Below are positions 9,821-21,070 of a stretch of 64,000 nucleotides of DNA, piece after piece. The notes under the pieces are model-generated. The model was not told the DNA's origin. It was given only the letters and a program-made list of their open reading frames with translations, and did not search any database. Each line of letters begins with the position of its first letter. The stretch's first letter is position 1. The stretch is taken from contig CAVWCQ010000008.1 of the NCBI GenBank assembly GCA_963753545.1, positions 1,860,001-1,924,000 on the forward strand, given 5' to 3'. A program made the position numbers and the translations under genes. The stretch is from CAVWCQ01 sp963753545 (GTDB taxonomy: Bacteria; Chloroflexota; Anaerolineae; Aggregatilineales; Aggregatilineaceae).

Positions 9821-9890
9821 TAGGGGCGCTGCCAGCGTGCAGCGTGCAGCGTGCGAAGCTAAGCCGCTAAGCCGCTAAGCCGCCGCGCCC
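9821..9890. repeat. Type B repeat overlapping the end of the YfhO-like gene
   Basis: 'taggggcgctgcc' followed by three short copies of 'agcgtgc', then 'gaagctaagccgctaagccg' and '...cgcgccc'. The outer arms (GGGGCGCTGC and relatives) match repeats at 30259, 44136 and 55869. The unit overlaps the last codons of the neighbouring minus-strand gene and supplies its TAG stop. Confidence 0.7.
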
Positions 9891-12147
9891 GATTTTGTGA
9901 GATGATGTCGTCGTTCCCGCACGGTTATCGCAAGCGTAGTCACGACAATTCCGATCAGCGTCAGCAGGGAGATGATCCCCCCCGCGATGACCGATATCGG
10001 CAAAAACTGGACGGTGACCTTCTGGTTCACACCGGGCCGGATCGGGATGCCGATCAGTCCGGCATAGGTATCGACAATGTTTACGTGTTTGCCATTGACC
10101 GTTGCCCGCCAGCCGGGATAGTTGGCAACCGCCAGGGTGAGCAGGGCAGGTTGGCTGGTGGTGACTGCCATCTCCATATATTCCGGCTGGTCCATCTTAA
10201 ACGCACTCACCACACCATCGGCGGGCCGTTCGCCCGGCAGCTTGATCGGCAGCGATCCGGTCACGACCCCGGTTTCGCGCAGATTGATCAGATTCTCTTT
10301 CATGATAGTACGCGCTTCATCGTCGTTTTTGGCGAGTCGCGCATCATAGACCAGGTGGGCAAAGGGGCGCGGATCGGTCAGTTCATAGAGGCCATAGCTC
10401 TGCCCCGCATAATTCACGCCGTCGCCAATCCGCTCCACAGGCACATTATCCGGCAGTTCACCGCTCATCGTGGCATAGCGCACCGCCAGCACTTCCCAGC
10501 GGCGATCCACGCGTATCTGCCGTATCTTTTCAATAGACGCCAGCGAGAACGGCCCGGTTCCATAGATGTCGGGGATGCGCCAGTACGTGCCGTAATTCTG
10601 GATGCCCGCAGCCCCATCGACGTGCCACTGGATATCGTATCGATAGGCACACTGAGCACCTCGCTGTGATCCGGCTTGTGAACGCGATTTCCCGGCCTGT
10701 CGGGGACGAAGTTCGGTGAATTCATGCCGAGCGTGAACAGGTCCACGACGATCAGCGCCACCAGCGTCGCCCAGACCACCGGGCGGCGATCCTGGCTCCA
10801 CCACAGCAGCCACAGGTTAACAAAGATGCTGATCAGCGCGATGTAGCCGAGTGTGTCTGGTACAACCTGGGTGACATCCTTGCCTTCTACCAGATAGGCG
10901 ATCAAAACCCCAAGGAAGGCCGCGACGCTGACGACCAGATGTCCCAGGGCGATCTTGCGCAGCAGGTGATCCTCTTTATCCGGCAGCGAGTCACGGCGAG
11001 ACAGCATCCAGTCTAACTGGTAGGCGGCGAGGATGATCAGCGCAAAGACGACCAGTGACGCGGCCCGTTCCTGCTGCCGGAACGTATTCGCGCCGGGGAC
11101 CAGCAGATAAAACAGGTCATACACAATCGAGTGCCCGCCAAATGACAGCCACAGCCCGACGACGATCACGCCCATCCAGAACCAGTGATCGCGCACCCGG
11201 GGCCGGAGCAGCGCGCCAACCGCCAGCAGCAGCCCGGCCACGCCCAGGTAGAGGGGCCACCACAGCGGGCTGGAGACGCGGGGCCAGATGATCTGGATCA
11301 GTTCGGAAAAGGCAAAACCAACGGATTTGTCAAAGTAATGGTAGTCTTCGGCGCGGTACGAGAGGCGCGTCAGTTCGATGGCGGGGAGAAGCTGCACTGC
11401 CGCCAGCCCATACCCCGCTGCACCCAGCAGCAAGCCGCGCCCGATGATGCCCGTCCACGATAGGCGGCGTATCCATCCCAACGCCAGGATATATGCTCCC
11501 GCAAGATAGGTGATTTGCAGAGTCGTCTGCGTATGCCCGCCGAAAAATGACAGGGCGATGCACACCGCGCCCAGCAGAATGCCGCGCACCGCCCAACCAG
11601 GACGGGTCAGGCTGAGATGCACGCCCAGCATCAGCAGGGGCAGCCAGACGATTGCTTCCAGAATGCTCGGCTGTAACATCGGATACCCGGTCAGGTAGCC
11701 GCCGAATGCCCACAGGATTGATCCGGCCAGGGCGGGGAAGGGGCGCTTAACCAGAACGCGCAAAAAGGCATACATCAGAATCGCTGCCAGCCAGTAGTGG
11801 ACAGCTACTTCCATCTGGAGCGCCTCAATATCCCAGCCATGCGGCCCGGCGATCAGCGCGGTTATCCAGCGCGGCGGATACCAGACGGCCCACTGCACAT
11901 TAGCGGCGAAGGGATCGCCCGCGTAGTTATAGGGATTCCACAGCGGAATCTCACCATCCCAAAAGCGCTCCACCTCATAATCGCTGTAGGAAAAATAGTG
12001 CAGTGGAAAATCACCCTTGTCGAAGATGACGCGATCTCCCTGAACCGGGGTGAGAAGCTGCCAGAAAAAGAAAGCCCACAGCGCCGAGAGTACCAGGACG
12101 GCGCGAAAATCGGGGTGGGCGGCAAGTGTTTTTAAACGGGTTTTCAA
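9875..12147 (-). CDS. YfhO-like multi-pass membrane protein, split by one frameshift
   Basis: About 757 residues with about a dozen membrane helices. The front half has 'ALWAFFFWQLLTPVQGDRVI' and 'GEIPLWNPYNYAGDPF', the loop typical of YfhO/GT-C-like proteins that attach sugars to surface polymers. The back half has the beta-rich 'VANYPGWRATVNGKHV' domain and a last helix. The halves join by a frame change between about 10625 and 10650. I take the TTG at 12147 as start because GGAGGA lies 4 nt ahead; an upstream TTG at 12177 is inside the preceding gene. The preceding gene stops at 12164, so the genes are tightly linked. The final codons lie in a repeat. Confidence 0.68.
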
Positions 12148-12163
12148 AGGTTCCTCCAGCAGT

Positions 12164-14406
12164 TCAGGGCACAACAACCGTCTGCGGCAAAATCACCGCT
12201 CCGGGAAGGGTCGCGTTTTCCGTCTCAACGGGCAGGCGACTGAAGTCAGTTGGCCGGTAAAAACCAACGGCGATCTGGTAAGTTCCCGCTGGCAGGTCTG
12301 CTGGCAGCGAGAGTTGGTGTCTGTCGATAAATGTCTTTTGAGGAACCCATGCCGAAGTCGGCCAGCGTCCATCCAGCGGCGGTGCGTCCCCGGTGCGTAA
12401 TTGGCTGATCGGGATGCGCCGGATCGATCAGGTGAACCAGGACGGTAAAATCCTCATAAACGGGCGACAGCGCTTCCCATTCCAGCCGGACGGTGACCAT
12501 CTCTCCCTCCCCGGTTTGCTCCACGAGGGAGCGGTTCAGGCGCAGCACCCCCGCAAAGACGGCCCCCGGTTTTTGCCCGTCCTCCAGGCGCTGATCACCG
12601 TCGCTGATCCGCCCGGCATCGATCACGACCGCGTCAAGCGTTTCGCCTTCCCGTGTGGTAGGCGGCACAATCTCTTTGCTCTCATAATCCCACCAGCCGA
12701 CCTTGATCTTAGGGCGGACGGGTGTCTGCGTCTGCTCTGAGATTTTAATGTGGTAGGTATCCGCGTAAATGCGGTTCGTATCCCAGATCGTGGTTTGCAG
12801 CAGTCCCCTCCCCGGATACGAGTTAAGTTTGCCTATCTCCTGCAAGCTTCCTTCCGAATCCGGCAGCCCGTAAATCTGCACAAAGAAGCTCAGGTTTTTG
12901 TCCGTGTGGGCCGTGGGCCGCCAGTACAGGGTCACATCGAGCGTCCCGCCCGGCTCGACTGCGCCGGATTGGACCTTGATGCCCACCAGATCAATAGGGC
13001 CGAAGGTTGCATCGACGGGAATAGCATCTTTGGGCAGGCTGCTGACTGAGGATGGAGGCGCATAAATGGGCATGATGGTCATAAATGGGATCGCGGCGGC
13101 AGCGGCGATCAGGGGCACGGCGAACAACACAACCGCTGATTTCCGGCGCGGCACGAGTTGGTACAGCCCAAGGGCGATCAGAACCGCCAGCGGCGCGATA
13201 GCCGAAAATAGCAGTCTGCCCTGGCTGGCATAGGTGCGGCGTGTCCAGTTAATAACGCCGATCAGGACGACCACTAGCCTGGATCGCGAGGAAGCTGATC
13301 GCCAGAAAATCACTGTCTGTGAATGCGGACCTGTGCCGTCGGAGCCAGCGAACGGCAGTGACAATCAGTCCCGCTGCCGCCAGCAGAGTCAGGATATCGC
13401 CATAGCTGATCAGTGCTTCTGGCGCGATCACGTTGACGGCTCCAAACAGTCCCCAGAACGAGGTGCGGAACCCTTTCACCTCATCCCATGCCTCACCGAG
13501 AGTCGCGGGTTGACTTGTGCGCGGGCCAGCAATCTCGACCATGCGATCCAGCCCGGTCGGTTCTCCATAAAGATCGACATTGCGCCAATACCACCATCCC
13601 GCGATAACCGCCCACACGCCGATCAGCAGCAGCGCCGCCTGGATCAGTTGCTTGAGTGGCAGATGATCGCGCACGTGAATCAACAGAATAACCAGCCCCG
13701 CTAACGGGTAGAGCGTCAGGCCGCTGAGTTTCGTGATCGAACCGAGTGCCAAAACAACAGCCAGTGCGCCGAGTGGTTTCCAGCCGAAGCCGCGCCTCCA
13801 CAACGTCAGCAGCAGGACCAGTGCCGCTGCGCCGAGCAAGTTGATCAGGTTGTCGTTGTTGACCGAGGCCGAGATGAACAGGAACATGGGGTTAAAGGCC
13901 ACCAGCAGCGCCGCCAGCAGATGAATCGCCGGAACACTCGGAACGGCCAGCCGGGCAAGAACATAGGTCAGATAAACCGTCCCCAGGCTGATCACCAGAC
14001 TCATCAGCCGGATCAGGTGAACCGCCAGCGGTATCCCTCGCCAGGGAAAGTGCTCCGCGTTCGGACGGTGCAGGACGATATTATTGTTGTCCGACGCCAG
14101 CCCGATCCCAACCTTGCCGTGCGGATTGGGTTCCAGGTAGCTTTCCAGCCCATCCTGATCGAACGGCAGGGTTATCAGTGTGCCGAGCCAGTAATAAAGC
14201 GGCGGCTGGCTCCCTTCCTGCCGCCACAAGGAAGGTGAATCAGGATCTTGCACGGGCAGCGCGAAGGAGTGATCCGCCATGTAGGCGATCACCGGGTAGT
14301 GCCATAACTCGTCGGAAGCCTCGAAGATCGGCGTGGCTGCACTGTAAATGACACCTAACACCATGAATCCAACCAGGATCAGAAGCAGCCCGGCGCGTTG
14401 ATTCAT
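12164..14406 (-). CDS. GT-C-type (GT39/DUF2142-like) membrane glycosyltransferase-like protein, two frameshifts
   Basis: About 747 residues after repair. The N-terminal half has a first helix, then 'PIFEASDELWHYPVIAYMA', the Asp-Glu bearing first loop of GT-C enzymes, and 'WRQEGSQPPLYYWLG'; about ten more helices follow. The C-terminal part is a series of beta-sandwich segments ('GGTLDVTLYWRPTAHTDKN'). Frame changes are needed near 13270-13300 and near 12340-12380; the true end reads 'AVILPQTVVVP'. The start ATG overlaps the stop of the upstream paralogue (ATGA). GT-C enzymes transfer sugars from lipid-linked donors outside the membrane; substrate unknown. Confidence 0.66.
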
Positions 14407-16801
14407 TGCTGCACCTGCATCCAGTTGAGCAGCACAAAATCTTCCGACTGTCCGCCCGCTTCCGTCCGGATGCGCAGCGGATGTTCGGGATCGTCCGGCG
14501 CATAGACGCGCACCATCACCCGATATCGCCCCAGCGGCGCGTCGGGGAAGATCGTCAGCGTGCGTGTCTGTGTGATCGTGTCGCCGCGCTTCCAGTCCGT
14601 TGTCGCTGGATCGGCGGGCCGGTCATCCTGCGCCGCTTTGCTCAGCGTGGCCGGATCGATCACCTGAATCGAAATCACGTAGTTCTCCGTTACAGACTTT
14701 TTCGCCTTCCAGTAGAGTGTAATGTCGGTTGGATCCCCGGGGGCCAGCGAGCGATCACTGACCTCATATCCCAACAGGTACAGTTCCCCGCCAAAATTGA
14801 CATCCACCGGATTCGGCACGTCGCCGGGCGGCGGTTCCAGGCGGACCTGCCCCAGGTAGACGCGCTTGTTCCGTGTCGGCTCCCTCGCCGCTGGGGATCA
14901 TCCGCTGGCTCGAGTTGCCGTTGGGTTGAAGCCAGTACAGCCCGAGATAGACATCCAGCGTTTGCGGCGCGTAGATGCCTTCTGGAATTTGGACGGCAAT
15001 TGGGTTATTCCATGTCTCACCCGGCTTAATTTCCGATGTTGCCAGCAGCCCGCCGCCGGGATACACATCGCGCTGTGCCTCGATCAATCCGTCTTCATTA
15101 ACGAAATGGACGAAGATGCTCCAGTTGTGCGCCATCTCACCCTTGCTGGCGAAAATCGGGGTGAAATTCGCGTAGTCACCAGGAAAAACGGTGCCACCAA
15201 CCAGATGATACGCGATACAAAGCGCGTCAGTTTCCTTATCCGGCTCGGCAAAACACACCGTCCGCAGGCGACCCTGTTCGACGGAATTTTCCGCCAGCAC
15301 CGCACCTCGATCCAGCGTATAGGCGGGGTGAATCGTCGCAGTGGGGGCCATTATCGCCACCCCGGCAAACCACAATGCCGCCGCCCCTACAGGAATGGCA
15401 CGCCAATTCCTGAACCGGGCGGGCAGCCAGCTTGCCAATCCTACTGCCATCCAGATACTGAGCGGTGCGATTGCGCTGAACCACAGCCGCCCCTGTGACG
15501 CCCACGTTTGCCGCGTCCAACTGATCAGCGACACGAACACGATGATCGGCCACACCACCGCCAGCACCCTCGCCAGCAGCAGGTCTTCTGCCCCCTCGCC
15601 AGCTTGACTGGAGAGGGGAAGCTGAGCGGTGTTTTTTCGCTCAGCCGGGGTGAGGTTGCTTTGCTCTGAATCCCTTTCTTCATCCAGTTGAGGGAGAGAA
15701 GACGGGCTTTTGTTCCACCCATAAATCATCACCACGAGTCCCACCATCAACCCCGCCGCACTGACTCCCGCCAGCGCATTAAAGATCGTGTAGACCCAGT
15801 GGGGCAGGGGGACATTGATCCCGCCGAAGAATCCCCAGTACGACATCGCGAACGCCTCGCGCTCCGTCCACAACTGGTGCAGATCGGCGGGCACGGCGCG
15901 CCGCCCGACGATATCCAGGAAGATATTGATACCCGGTGGCATCCCCGTACAGATCATAATTCCGCCAGTACCACCAGCCCGCGATCAAAACGGTCAGCCC
16001 GCCGGAGATCAACCCGCCGATCACCACGGGACGCCAATCGCGCTGTCGGACAGCAATCACGATCAGGGCCAGGGCGACAAGCGGCAGCAGGAAGCCAATC
16101 TGGAATTTCGCCAGCATCCCCGCCCCCGCCGCGATCCCAAGCAGAATGGTGAACCGGATCGATGGTCTCTGATCGCGCATCTTCAACAGCCGGACCAGCA
16201 TCCACAGGATCAGCGTCGCCAGCAGCGTCGAGAGATTGTCATTGTTGATCACGGCGCTGACGAACAGGAACATCGGGTTAAATGCGACAAATGCCGCCGC
16301 GCCCAGCGCGATCATCGGGCGCTTCGGGAACAGTTCATCCGCCAGCAGATACGTCAGATAGACCGTGCCCGCGCCCATCAGGATCGACAGGAAGCGCACA
16401 ATATGAATCGCCAGCACCGTGCCATGCCAGGGGAAATCTTCTCGATCCGCGTTGTGCACGACCATGTTCGCGTTGCCGTCCGGTACGACAACACCGATAT
16501 CCGCGTGCGGATTGATGCGGCGCACTTCGTCCAGGTCAGAGGTGTCGATCCAGAAGGTTGCTGCCGCGCCGATCAGGTAATACAACGGCGGCTGCCCACC
16601 TTCCTGACGCCACGCGGTTTGCTGCGCCGGGTCCTGTACAGGCAACCCAAATCCGTGATCCGCCACATACTTCACCATCGGGTAATGCCACAGTTCATCG
16701 GACGCTTCAAAGACGGGCGTCACGATACTGTAGATCGCGGCGAGCAGGATAAAAGCCGCCAGCAAAACAGCCAGCAAACGGGTAGTCGAGGCGTTCCCCA
16801 T
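14403..16801 (-). CDS. GT-C-type membrane glycosyltransferase-like protein, paralogue, two frameshifts and an in-frame repeat
   Basis: About 800 residues. It is a clear paralogue of its downstream neighbour: 'PVFEASDELWHYPMVKYVA', 'WRQEGGQPPLYYLIG', 'AGWWYWRNYDLYG' and 'SWTRQTWASQGRLWFSAIAP' have near-identical partners there. The three pieces join at about 15940 and about 14870. Between 'SSLPQLDEERDSEQ' and 'AEDLLLARVLAVVW' lies a 24-residue insert, 'SNLTPAERKNTAQLPLSSQ' and following residues, which is a translated type A repeat absent from the paralogue. The C-terminal beta part ends 'FVLLNWMQVQQ'. It is the first gene of the block, with a type B repeat in front of it. Confidence 0.66.
15590..15662. 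repeat. Type A repeat inside the GT-C paralogue, read in frame
   Basis: The sequence has the arms CTCGCCAG-cttga-CTGGAGAGG, then 'aagctgagcggtgttttttc' and 'gctcagccggggtgaggtt', matching the intergenic copies at 21071 and 23812 block for block. It adds no stop codon in the gene's frame and falls in a loop between two membrane helices. Confidence 0.78.
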
Positions 16802-16825
16802 AGGTCGTGATCCACGTTTTTGTAG

Positions 16826-16847
16826 GGGCGGGTTAACAAACCCGCCC
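16826..16847. repeat. Type B hairpin repeat
   Basis: GGGCGGGTT-aaca-AACCCGCCC perfect hairpin, 24 bp before the start of the GT-C paralogue. The same hairpin occurs at 38055 and 59903. Confidence 0.75.
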
Positions 16848-16925
16848 AGGTGAATTCCGGCAGCGAAGTTTACCGGATGCGAGATAGGTTCGCCACAGCG
16901 GAATGTCTGCGCTTGGCTGACGGTG

Positions 16926-16958
16926 AAAATAAAGAGCCGAGCGGTTTAGGCTCGGCTC
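16926..16958 (-). terminator. Terminator after the multicopper oxidase
   Basis: On the minus strand GAGCCGAGC-ctaaacc-GCTCGGCTC is followed by TTTATTTTC. It lies 8 bp past the oxidase stop codon. Confidence 0.78.
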
Positions 16959-16966
16959 CGGTGCGA

Positions 16967-18968
16967 TTACTCGTGTTTCATGGGCATCATCAGATCGGCG
17001 GGGATTTCACCAACGTAGTAGGGTCGCATCATCTCATTATCTTCGTGTTCGAGAATATGGCAGTGCCATGCGTAGAGTCCTTCCACATCGAAGCGGGCAA
17101 TAATGCGCGTCAATATGTGTGGATAGGCAATCACCGTATCTTTCCACCCAGCTTCCCATACTTCCGGTGAGATGGCGTCCCCCCGCACAAAATCCATCGG
17201 ATCGGGCGGGTCTCCGGCGCGGCGGCCCAGCAGATACGCCTCCTGCGCTTCATGGAATGCTTCATCGTCAAATGGGAGCCGGTCAACAACCTGGAACATC
17301 ACGAGATGCAGATGGATCGGATGTGCATCACCTGTCAGGTTAGCGATCTGCCACATTTCAACATCGCCCACCTTTGGGTTCTCGCTGATAGGGGCTGACC
17401 ACGGCAGCGGACCGTCTGCCGCTGTGCCAAGCATCGCTGCAACCGGGACCATATCTTCTGGGTTTTCCTCTTCGGTCATCTCTTCATTCAGCGTCAGCGT
17501 TCGCGCTGGTATGTCCGTTTCCAGGCGCTCAATGGGCGGCAGGGAAGTTGGAATCTCGCTTTTGTTCCCTTGATCAGTCAATGCCACAACGCGGAACTGC
17601 ATGATCTGTCCGGTAGTTTCCGGGTTCGCCAGTGCGTCTGGCTCGATGGGCAGTCCGCCGAATGGCTCGTCCGGCCCCAGGTTGAGCAGCGTAATGCTGT
17701 CGCCCGGCTGGAAGGCTGAAAAATCGACCAGTACATCGAACCGTTCTGCGGGAGCCATCAGCAGTTGATCCAGTTCGATAGGCTGATCGGGCAGCAAACC
17801 GCCCTCGGTGCCGATGACGTGGAAAACGAGTTCCTGGTCACCTTTGAGAATGAGAAACCGCGCATTAGTCCCATTCAGGAAGCGGAAGCGGTAAAGGCGC
17901 GGCTCGACTTCCAGGTAGGGCCATGTCCGCCCGTTGACCACAATCGTATCCCCGAAGACCTCTGGATTCCAGATGGGCGGCACGACGCCTTCCGGGTAAT
18001 AAGGCCCCGGATAGTCGTCAAAATCGGTGCGGCTCTCGGGATAGGCCAGCGAACCGTCCTCGTTGAAGGAGCGATCCTGGATGGCGATGGGAATTTCATA
18101 ATAGGTCGTATCAGGCGCATCACCCACTTGTGGAGCCGGTCCGGGCAGGTTCAGGCTGGCTTCGACATCATCGTGGAGCAGCCAGAATCCGGCCATGCCT
18201 GCGTAAACATTCAGGCGAGTCATGCCCAGCGTGTGATCGTGATACCACAGGGTAGTGGCCCGCTGATCATTGGGATATTCATAGACGGCTGCGCCAGCCG
18301 GGGCGGGTTGGGCGGTGGTATAAAATGCGCCCTGTGTTTCGTAGTCCTCCGGGATATTGCTGGCGGCTGGCATGTACCACGCTTCGGGATAGCCATCACT
18401 GCTGGCAATGGAATGTCCGCCGTGCACGTGAGTCACAATGGGAACAGGGCCGAGATAGGGTTCCTGGCTCGTGCCGCGCATTTCTCCGTGCCCGCCGGGG
18501 TTGGCCCAGTGCAGCGTCTGATCCACAGGCAGCAGATGCGGCAGAAATTGGGGATGGTCGCTGGCCGGATCATCGACCAGTTGGTTATACCACGTCACCC
18601 GAATCAGCTCACCCGATGTTGCATTGATGGTAAAAGCCGGGTAGTGGAAGGTCGAAGCGGAATCTTCACTGGGCAGCGGATCACCAGCCCGTCCGTAGCC
18701 AAAAACAGTCGTCATCGGGAAACCCGTTGGCAGAATCTGCTGATCAAACTGCCGGACAGCAATTTCATATTCGGTTGCGCCGTCTTCTGCGAACTCTTGC
18801 TGGAGGCATGATAGGAGGAATGACTAAGGGCTCAACAAATTTAGGAATAGCCTGGGGATCAAGTGGATTTTGATGGAGAGTGTTTGCTTTTCCGGGTGAT
18901 CGATCCCCGCTCAAACAGACAAACAGCAGAACAATAGAAACAATGAAGCGATACTTCTTGATGATCAT
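16967..18968 (-). CDS. Secreted multicopper oxidase, frameshifted near the N-terminus
   Basis: Restored length is about 665 residues. The start at 18968 gives a signal peptide ('KYRFIVSIVLLFVCLSGD'); the frame changes near 18805-18815 to reach 'EFAEDGATEYEIAVRQFDQQ' and the rest. The four copper-binding stretches are present: 'THVHGGH', 'LWYHDHTLG', 'HPIHLHLVMFQV' and 'WHCHILEHEDNEMM', with a Met ligand region at the end. This is the three-cupredoxin layout of laccase/bilirubin oxidase/CotA-like enzymes, which oxidise phenols or metals (Cu, Mn, Fe) with oxygen outside the membrane. Substrate unknown. It is a single-gene transcript with its own terminator. Confidence 0.85.
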
Positions 18969-19160
18969 TGCCCCTCCCTCGGTTTACAATGATTGCAGCT
19001 CAGTTTTATGTTTCTATTTCCAACCGCTACTTTGGTCACTTAGCGTAATCTAAACAATGAATCGCCTTTCCTTTAACATAGATGGCATACGTAGGTTGAA
19101 CTGTTTTGCCAGGACGAACGGCGTTACACTCAATCAGATGATAACAAAGAGGAGCAGACC

Positions 19161-19724
19161 ATGCGCACACTCGTCACCATCGATCATCCCTGGAAACAGA
19201 GCTTTAATTATGGGCTGCTTTGTGCCGTAACCAGAGGGCTGCATGCGGCTCACCACGAAATCGACGTGCTGGACCTGCACGACGAGGACTTCAACCCAAT
19301 CATGTCCACTGCCGAACTCGCCATCTACACCAAAGGCGGTTATCTGGACCCCAAAATTCCGTTGTACCAGCAGCGTATCAAAGCGGCGGATTACCTGTTT
19401 TACATTTTCCCGGTCTGGTGGGAAGTGATGCCCGCCCATCTCAAAGGTTTCTTCGATAAAGTGTTCCTGCCAGACTGGGCTTTCCGCGAATCCGATGCCG
19501 CGCCGCTGCTCACCCATATCCGGGGCGCGACGGTCATCACCACGATGGGCGCACCGAAACCCATCTACACATCTGTTGAGCCTGTCCTCTGCAAAGGAAT
19601 TTTGGAGTTTTGCGGCGTTCAAAAGACGCAGTGGATCAATTTCTGCGAGGTGTCGCTCGTCTCGGACGACCAGCGCGCCGCATGGCTGTCCCAGGTGGAA
19701 GATCACGCCCGCAGTATACCTTGA
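19161..19724 (+). CDS. Flavodoxin-fold NAD(P)H-quinone oxidoreductase
   Basis: A 187-residue protein of the Flavodoxin_2 family (KefF/YwrO/MdaB-like). It has 'TIDHPWKQSFNYGLL' at the FMN phosphate loop, 'VLDLHDEDFNP', 'LYQQRIKAADYLFYIFPVWW' and 'PAHLKGFFDKVFLPDWAF', the classic order for these flavoenzymes, which carry out two-electron reduction of quinones. AAAGAGGAG lies 7 nt ahead of the ATG. It is divergent from the oxidase gene, with a 190-bp shared upstream region where I see no clear operator. Confidence 0.85.
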   Translation: MRTLVTIDHPWKQSFNYGLLCAVTRGLHAAHHEIDVLDLHDEDFNPIMSTAELAIYTKGGYLDPKIPLYQQRIKAADYLFYIFPVWWEVMPAHLKGFFDKVFLPDWAFRESDAAPLLTHIRGATVITTMGAPKPIYTSVEPVLCKGILEFCGVQKTQWINFCEVSLVSDDQRAAWLSQVEDHARSIP

Positions 19725-19729
19725 TCGGT

Positions 19730-19758
19730 TAGCACTGTACCGAAATCGCTTATATAAT
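19730..19758 (+). promoter_or_regulatory. Candidate promoter of the solute-binding protein gene
   Basis: A perfect TATAAT at 19753-19758 lies 37 bp ahead of the gene start. The -35 region ('tagcac') is poor, so this rests on the -10 box and position only. GAGGGGGG just ahead of the ATG at 19796 is a strong ribosome binding site. Confidence 0.35.
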
Positions 19759-19795
19759 GATGCTGTGTTGGAAAATAGTTAATTGAGGGGGGGAA

Positions 19796-21010
19796 ATGAA
19801 ACACCAGTTCTTCAGCCGAGCCTGCTTCATCCTCATTATTTTTGTCCTCGTCCTGTCCGGTTTACCGCCTACCACCAACGCCGCTCAACTGCCCGACATA
19901 CACCTGATCTTCTGGGATTCAGGCTGGACGGCGGACACATTCGCCTCTCTGTTTGATCAATGGGCAGCCCAGAATGCCCCCGGTTCAGATATTGAGGCAA
20001 CAGATCTGAGCTTTGACCAGCTTCAGCCAGACCTGGAAGAGGCCATCGCTGCCGGGGAGGGTGTACCGGATATCATGGTGGTAGACGGGGAACGCCTGAT
20101 CCAACTGCAAAGCGCGGGCCTGCTCCAACCATTACGGGATATGGTTGACTACTCGCTCTTTGCTTTCGAGCGGTTTGATATCCCCTCGACCAATTACGGT
20201 GTGCCCCAGCATGCGGGCAATCATCTCATGATGTTCTACAACAAATCCCTGGTTCCCGCGCCTCCCACCACCTTTGATGATTTGAAAGCAGTTGCCAAAG
20301 GGTTTGAGGGGACAGATACCCTCGGTTTTGCCACCATCACGGGTGATCCGTTCTGGTTTGTAGCCTTCGCGGGCGGTTTTGGCGCATCGTTTTTTGCCGA
20401 AGATGGCAGTTTTGCGCTTGGCACCGAGGCATGGATCGATGCTTACCAGTTCGTGCTCGATCTAGAACAGGAAATGTTTCCAGAGGGATGCGGTTGGGAA
20501 AGCTGCCTGTTAAAGTTCTTTGATAGTGAGGTGGCGATAGTCTTTGACGGCGACTGGGACCTGCCCGATTATGTCAATGCACTCGGTGCGGAAAACGTCG
20601 GCGTTGCCCCCTGGCCCGCGCTGCCCAATGGCAACCATCCGGCACCATTCCGCGACTTCCGCTATGTCGTCATTCCCAGTGCCATAACCGGGGAACGTCT
20701 CGAAACGGTGTTAGCCTTCGTGCAGTGGCTGACCACCAGCGAAGAAGCGGTCTCTTTTTATGTGACTGAAACCAAACGGCTGCCCGCCCTGGACTCAATG
20801 TTTGAGTCCCCGCTGGTTTTAGATGATCCGATTTTATCAGGCTCTGCCGAAGCCTTCGCAGCGGGGGTGACCGTTGCCCTGGATGAAAACAGACTGCCGC
20901 GGTTGAACTGTAGTTGGGGTGCGCTGTACAATGTCATCCAGGACGGCGACTGGATACCCGCGGAAGCCGCTCCACAGGCCCAACAGCTTGCCGAAGAGTG
21001 CGCTCATTAA
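19796..21010 (+). CDS. Extracellular solute-binding protein (family 1, sugar-type), orphan
   Basis: A 404-residue secreted protein. The signal peptide (residues 1-27) ends near 'TNAAQLPDI'. The mature part follows the two-lobe solute-binding pattern of the MalE/UgpB family: 'IHLIFWDSGWTADTFASLF', 'GVPDIMVVDGERLIQL', 'NLMMFYNKSL'-like 'GNHLMMFYNKSLVPAPPT' and 'FVQWLTTSEEAVSFYV'. It would bind a sugar or similar ligand outside the cell and hand it to an ABC permease, but no permease or ATPase gene is adjacent. It could serve a transporter encoded elsewhere or act as a sensor. Four Cys near the C-terminal half may form disulfides. Confidence 0.8.
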   Translation: MKHQFFSRACFILIIFVLVLSGLPPTTNAAQLPDIHLIFWDSGWTADTFASLFDQWAAQNAPGSDIEATDLSFDQLQPDLEEAIAAGEGVPDIMVVDGERLIQLQSAGLLQPLRDMVDYSLFAFERFDIPSTNYGVPQHAGNHLMMFYNKSLVPAPPTTFDDLKAVAKGFEGTDTLGFATITGDPFWFVAFAGGFGASFFAEDGSFALGTEAWIDAYQFVLDLEQEMFPEGCGWESCLLKFFDSEVAIVFDGDWDLPDYVNALGAENVGVAPWPALPNGNHPAPFRDFRYVVIPSAITGERLETVLAFVQWLTTSEEAVSFYVTETKRLPALDSMFESPLVLDDPILSGSAEAFAAGVTVALDENRLPRLNCSWGALYNVIQDGDWIPAEAAPQAQQLAEECAH

Positions 21011-21070
21011 TGCACACCTGATCTCTGTTCTTCCCCGCGCTCGTTAAGTTATGCAACCGACCGCTGTTTT

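Noticed and set aside
17765..18811. Open plus-strand frame of 348 codons
   Set aside because: It is antisense to the multicopper oxidase, which has all copper motifs in the minus-strand frame.
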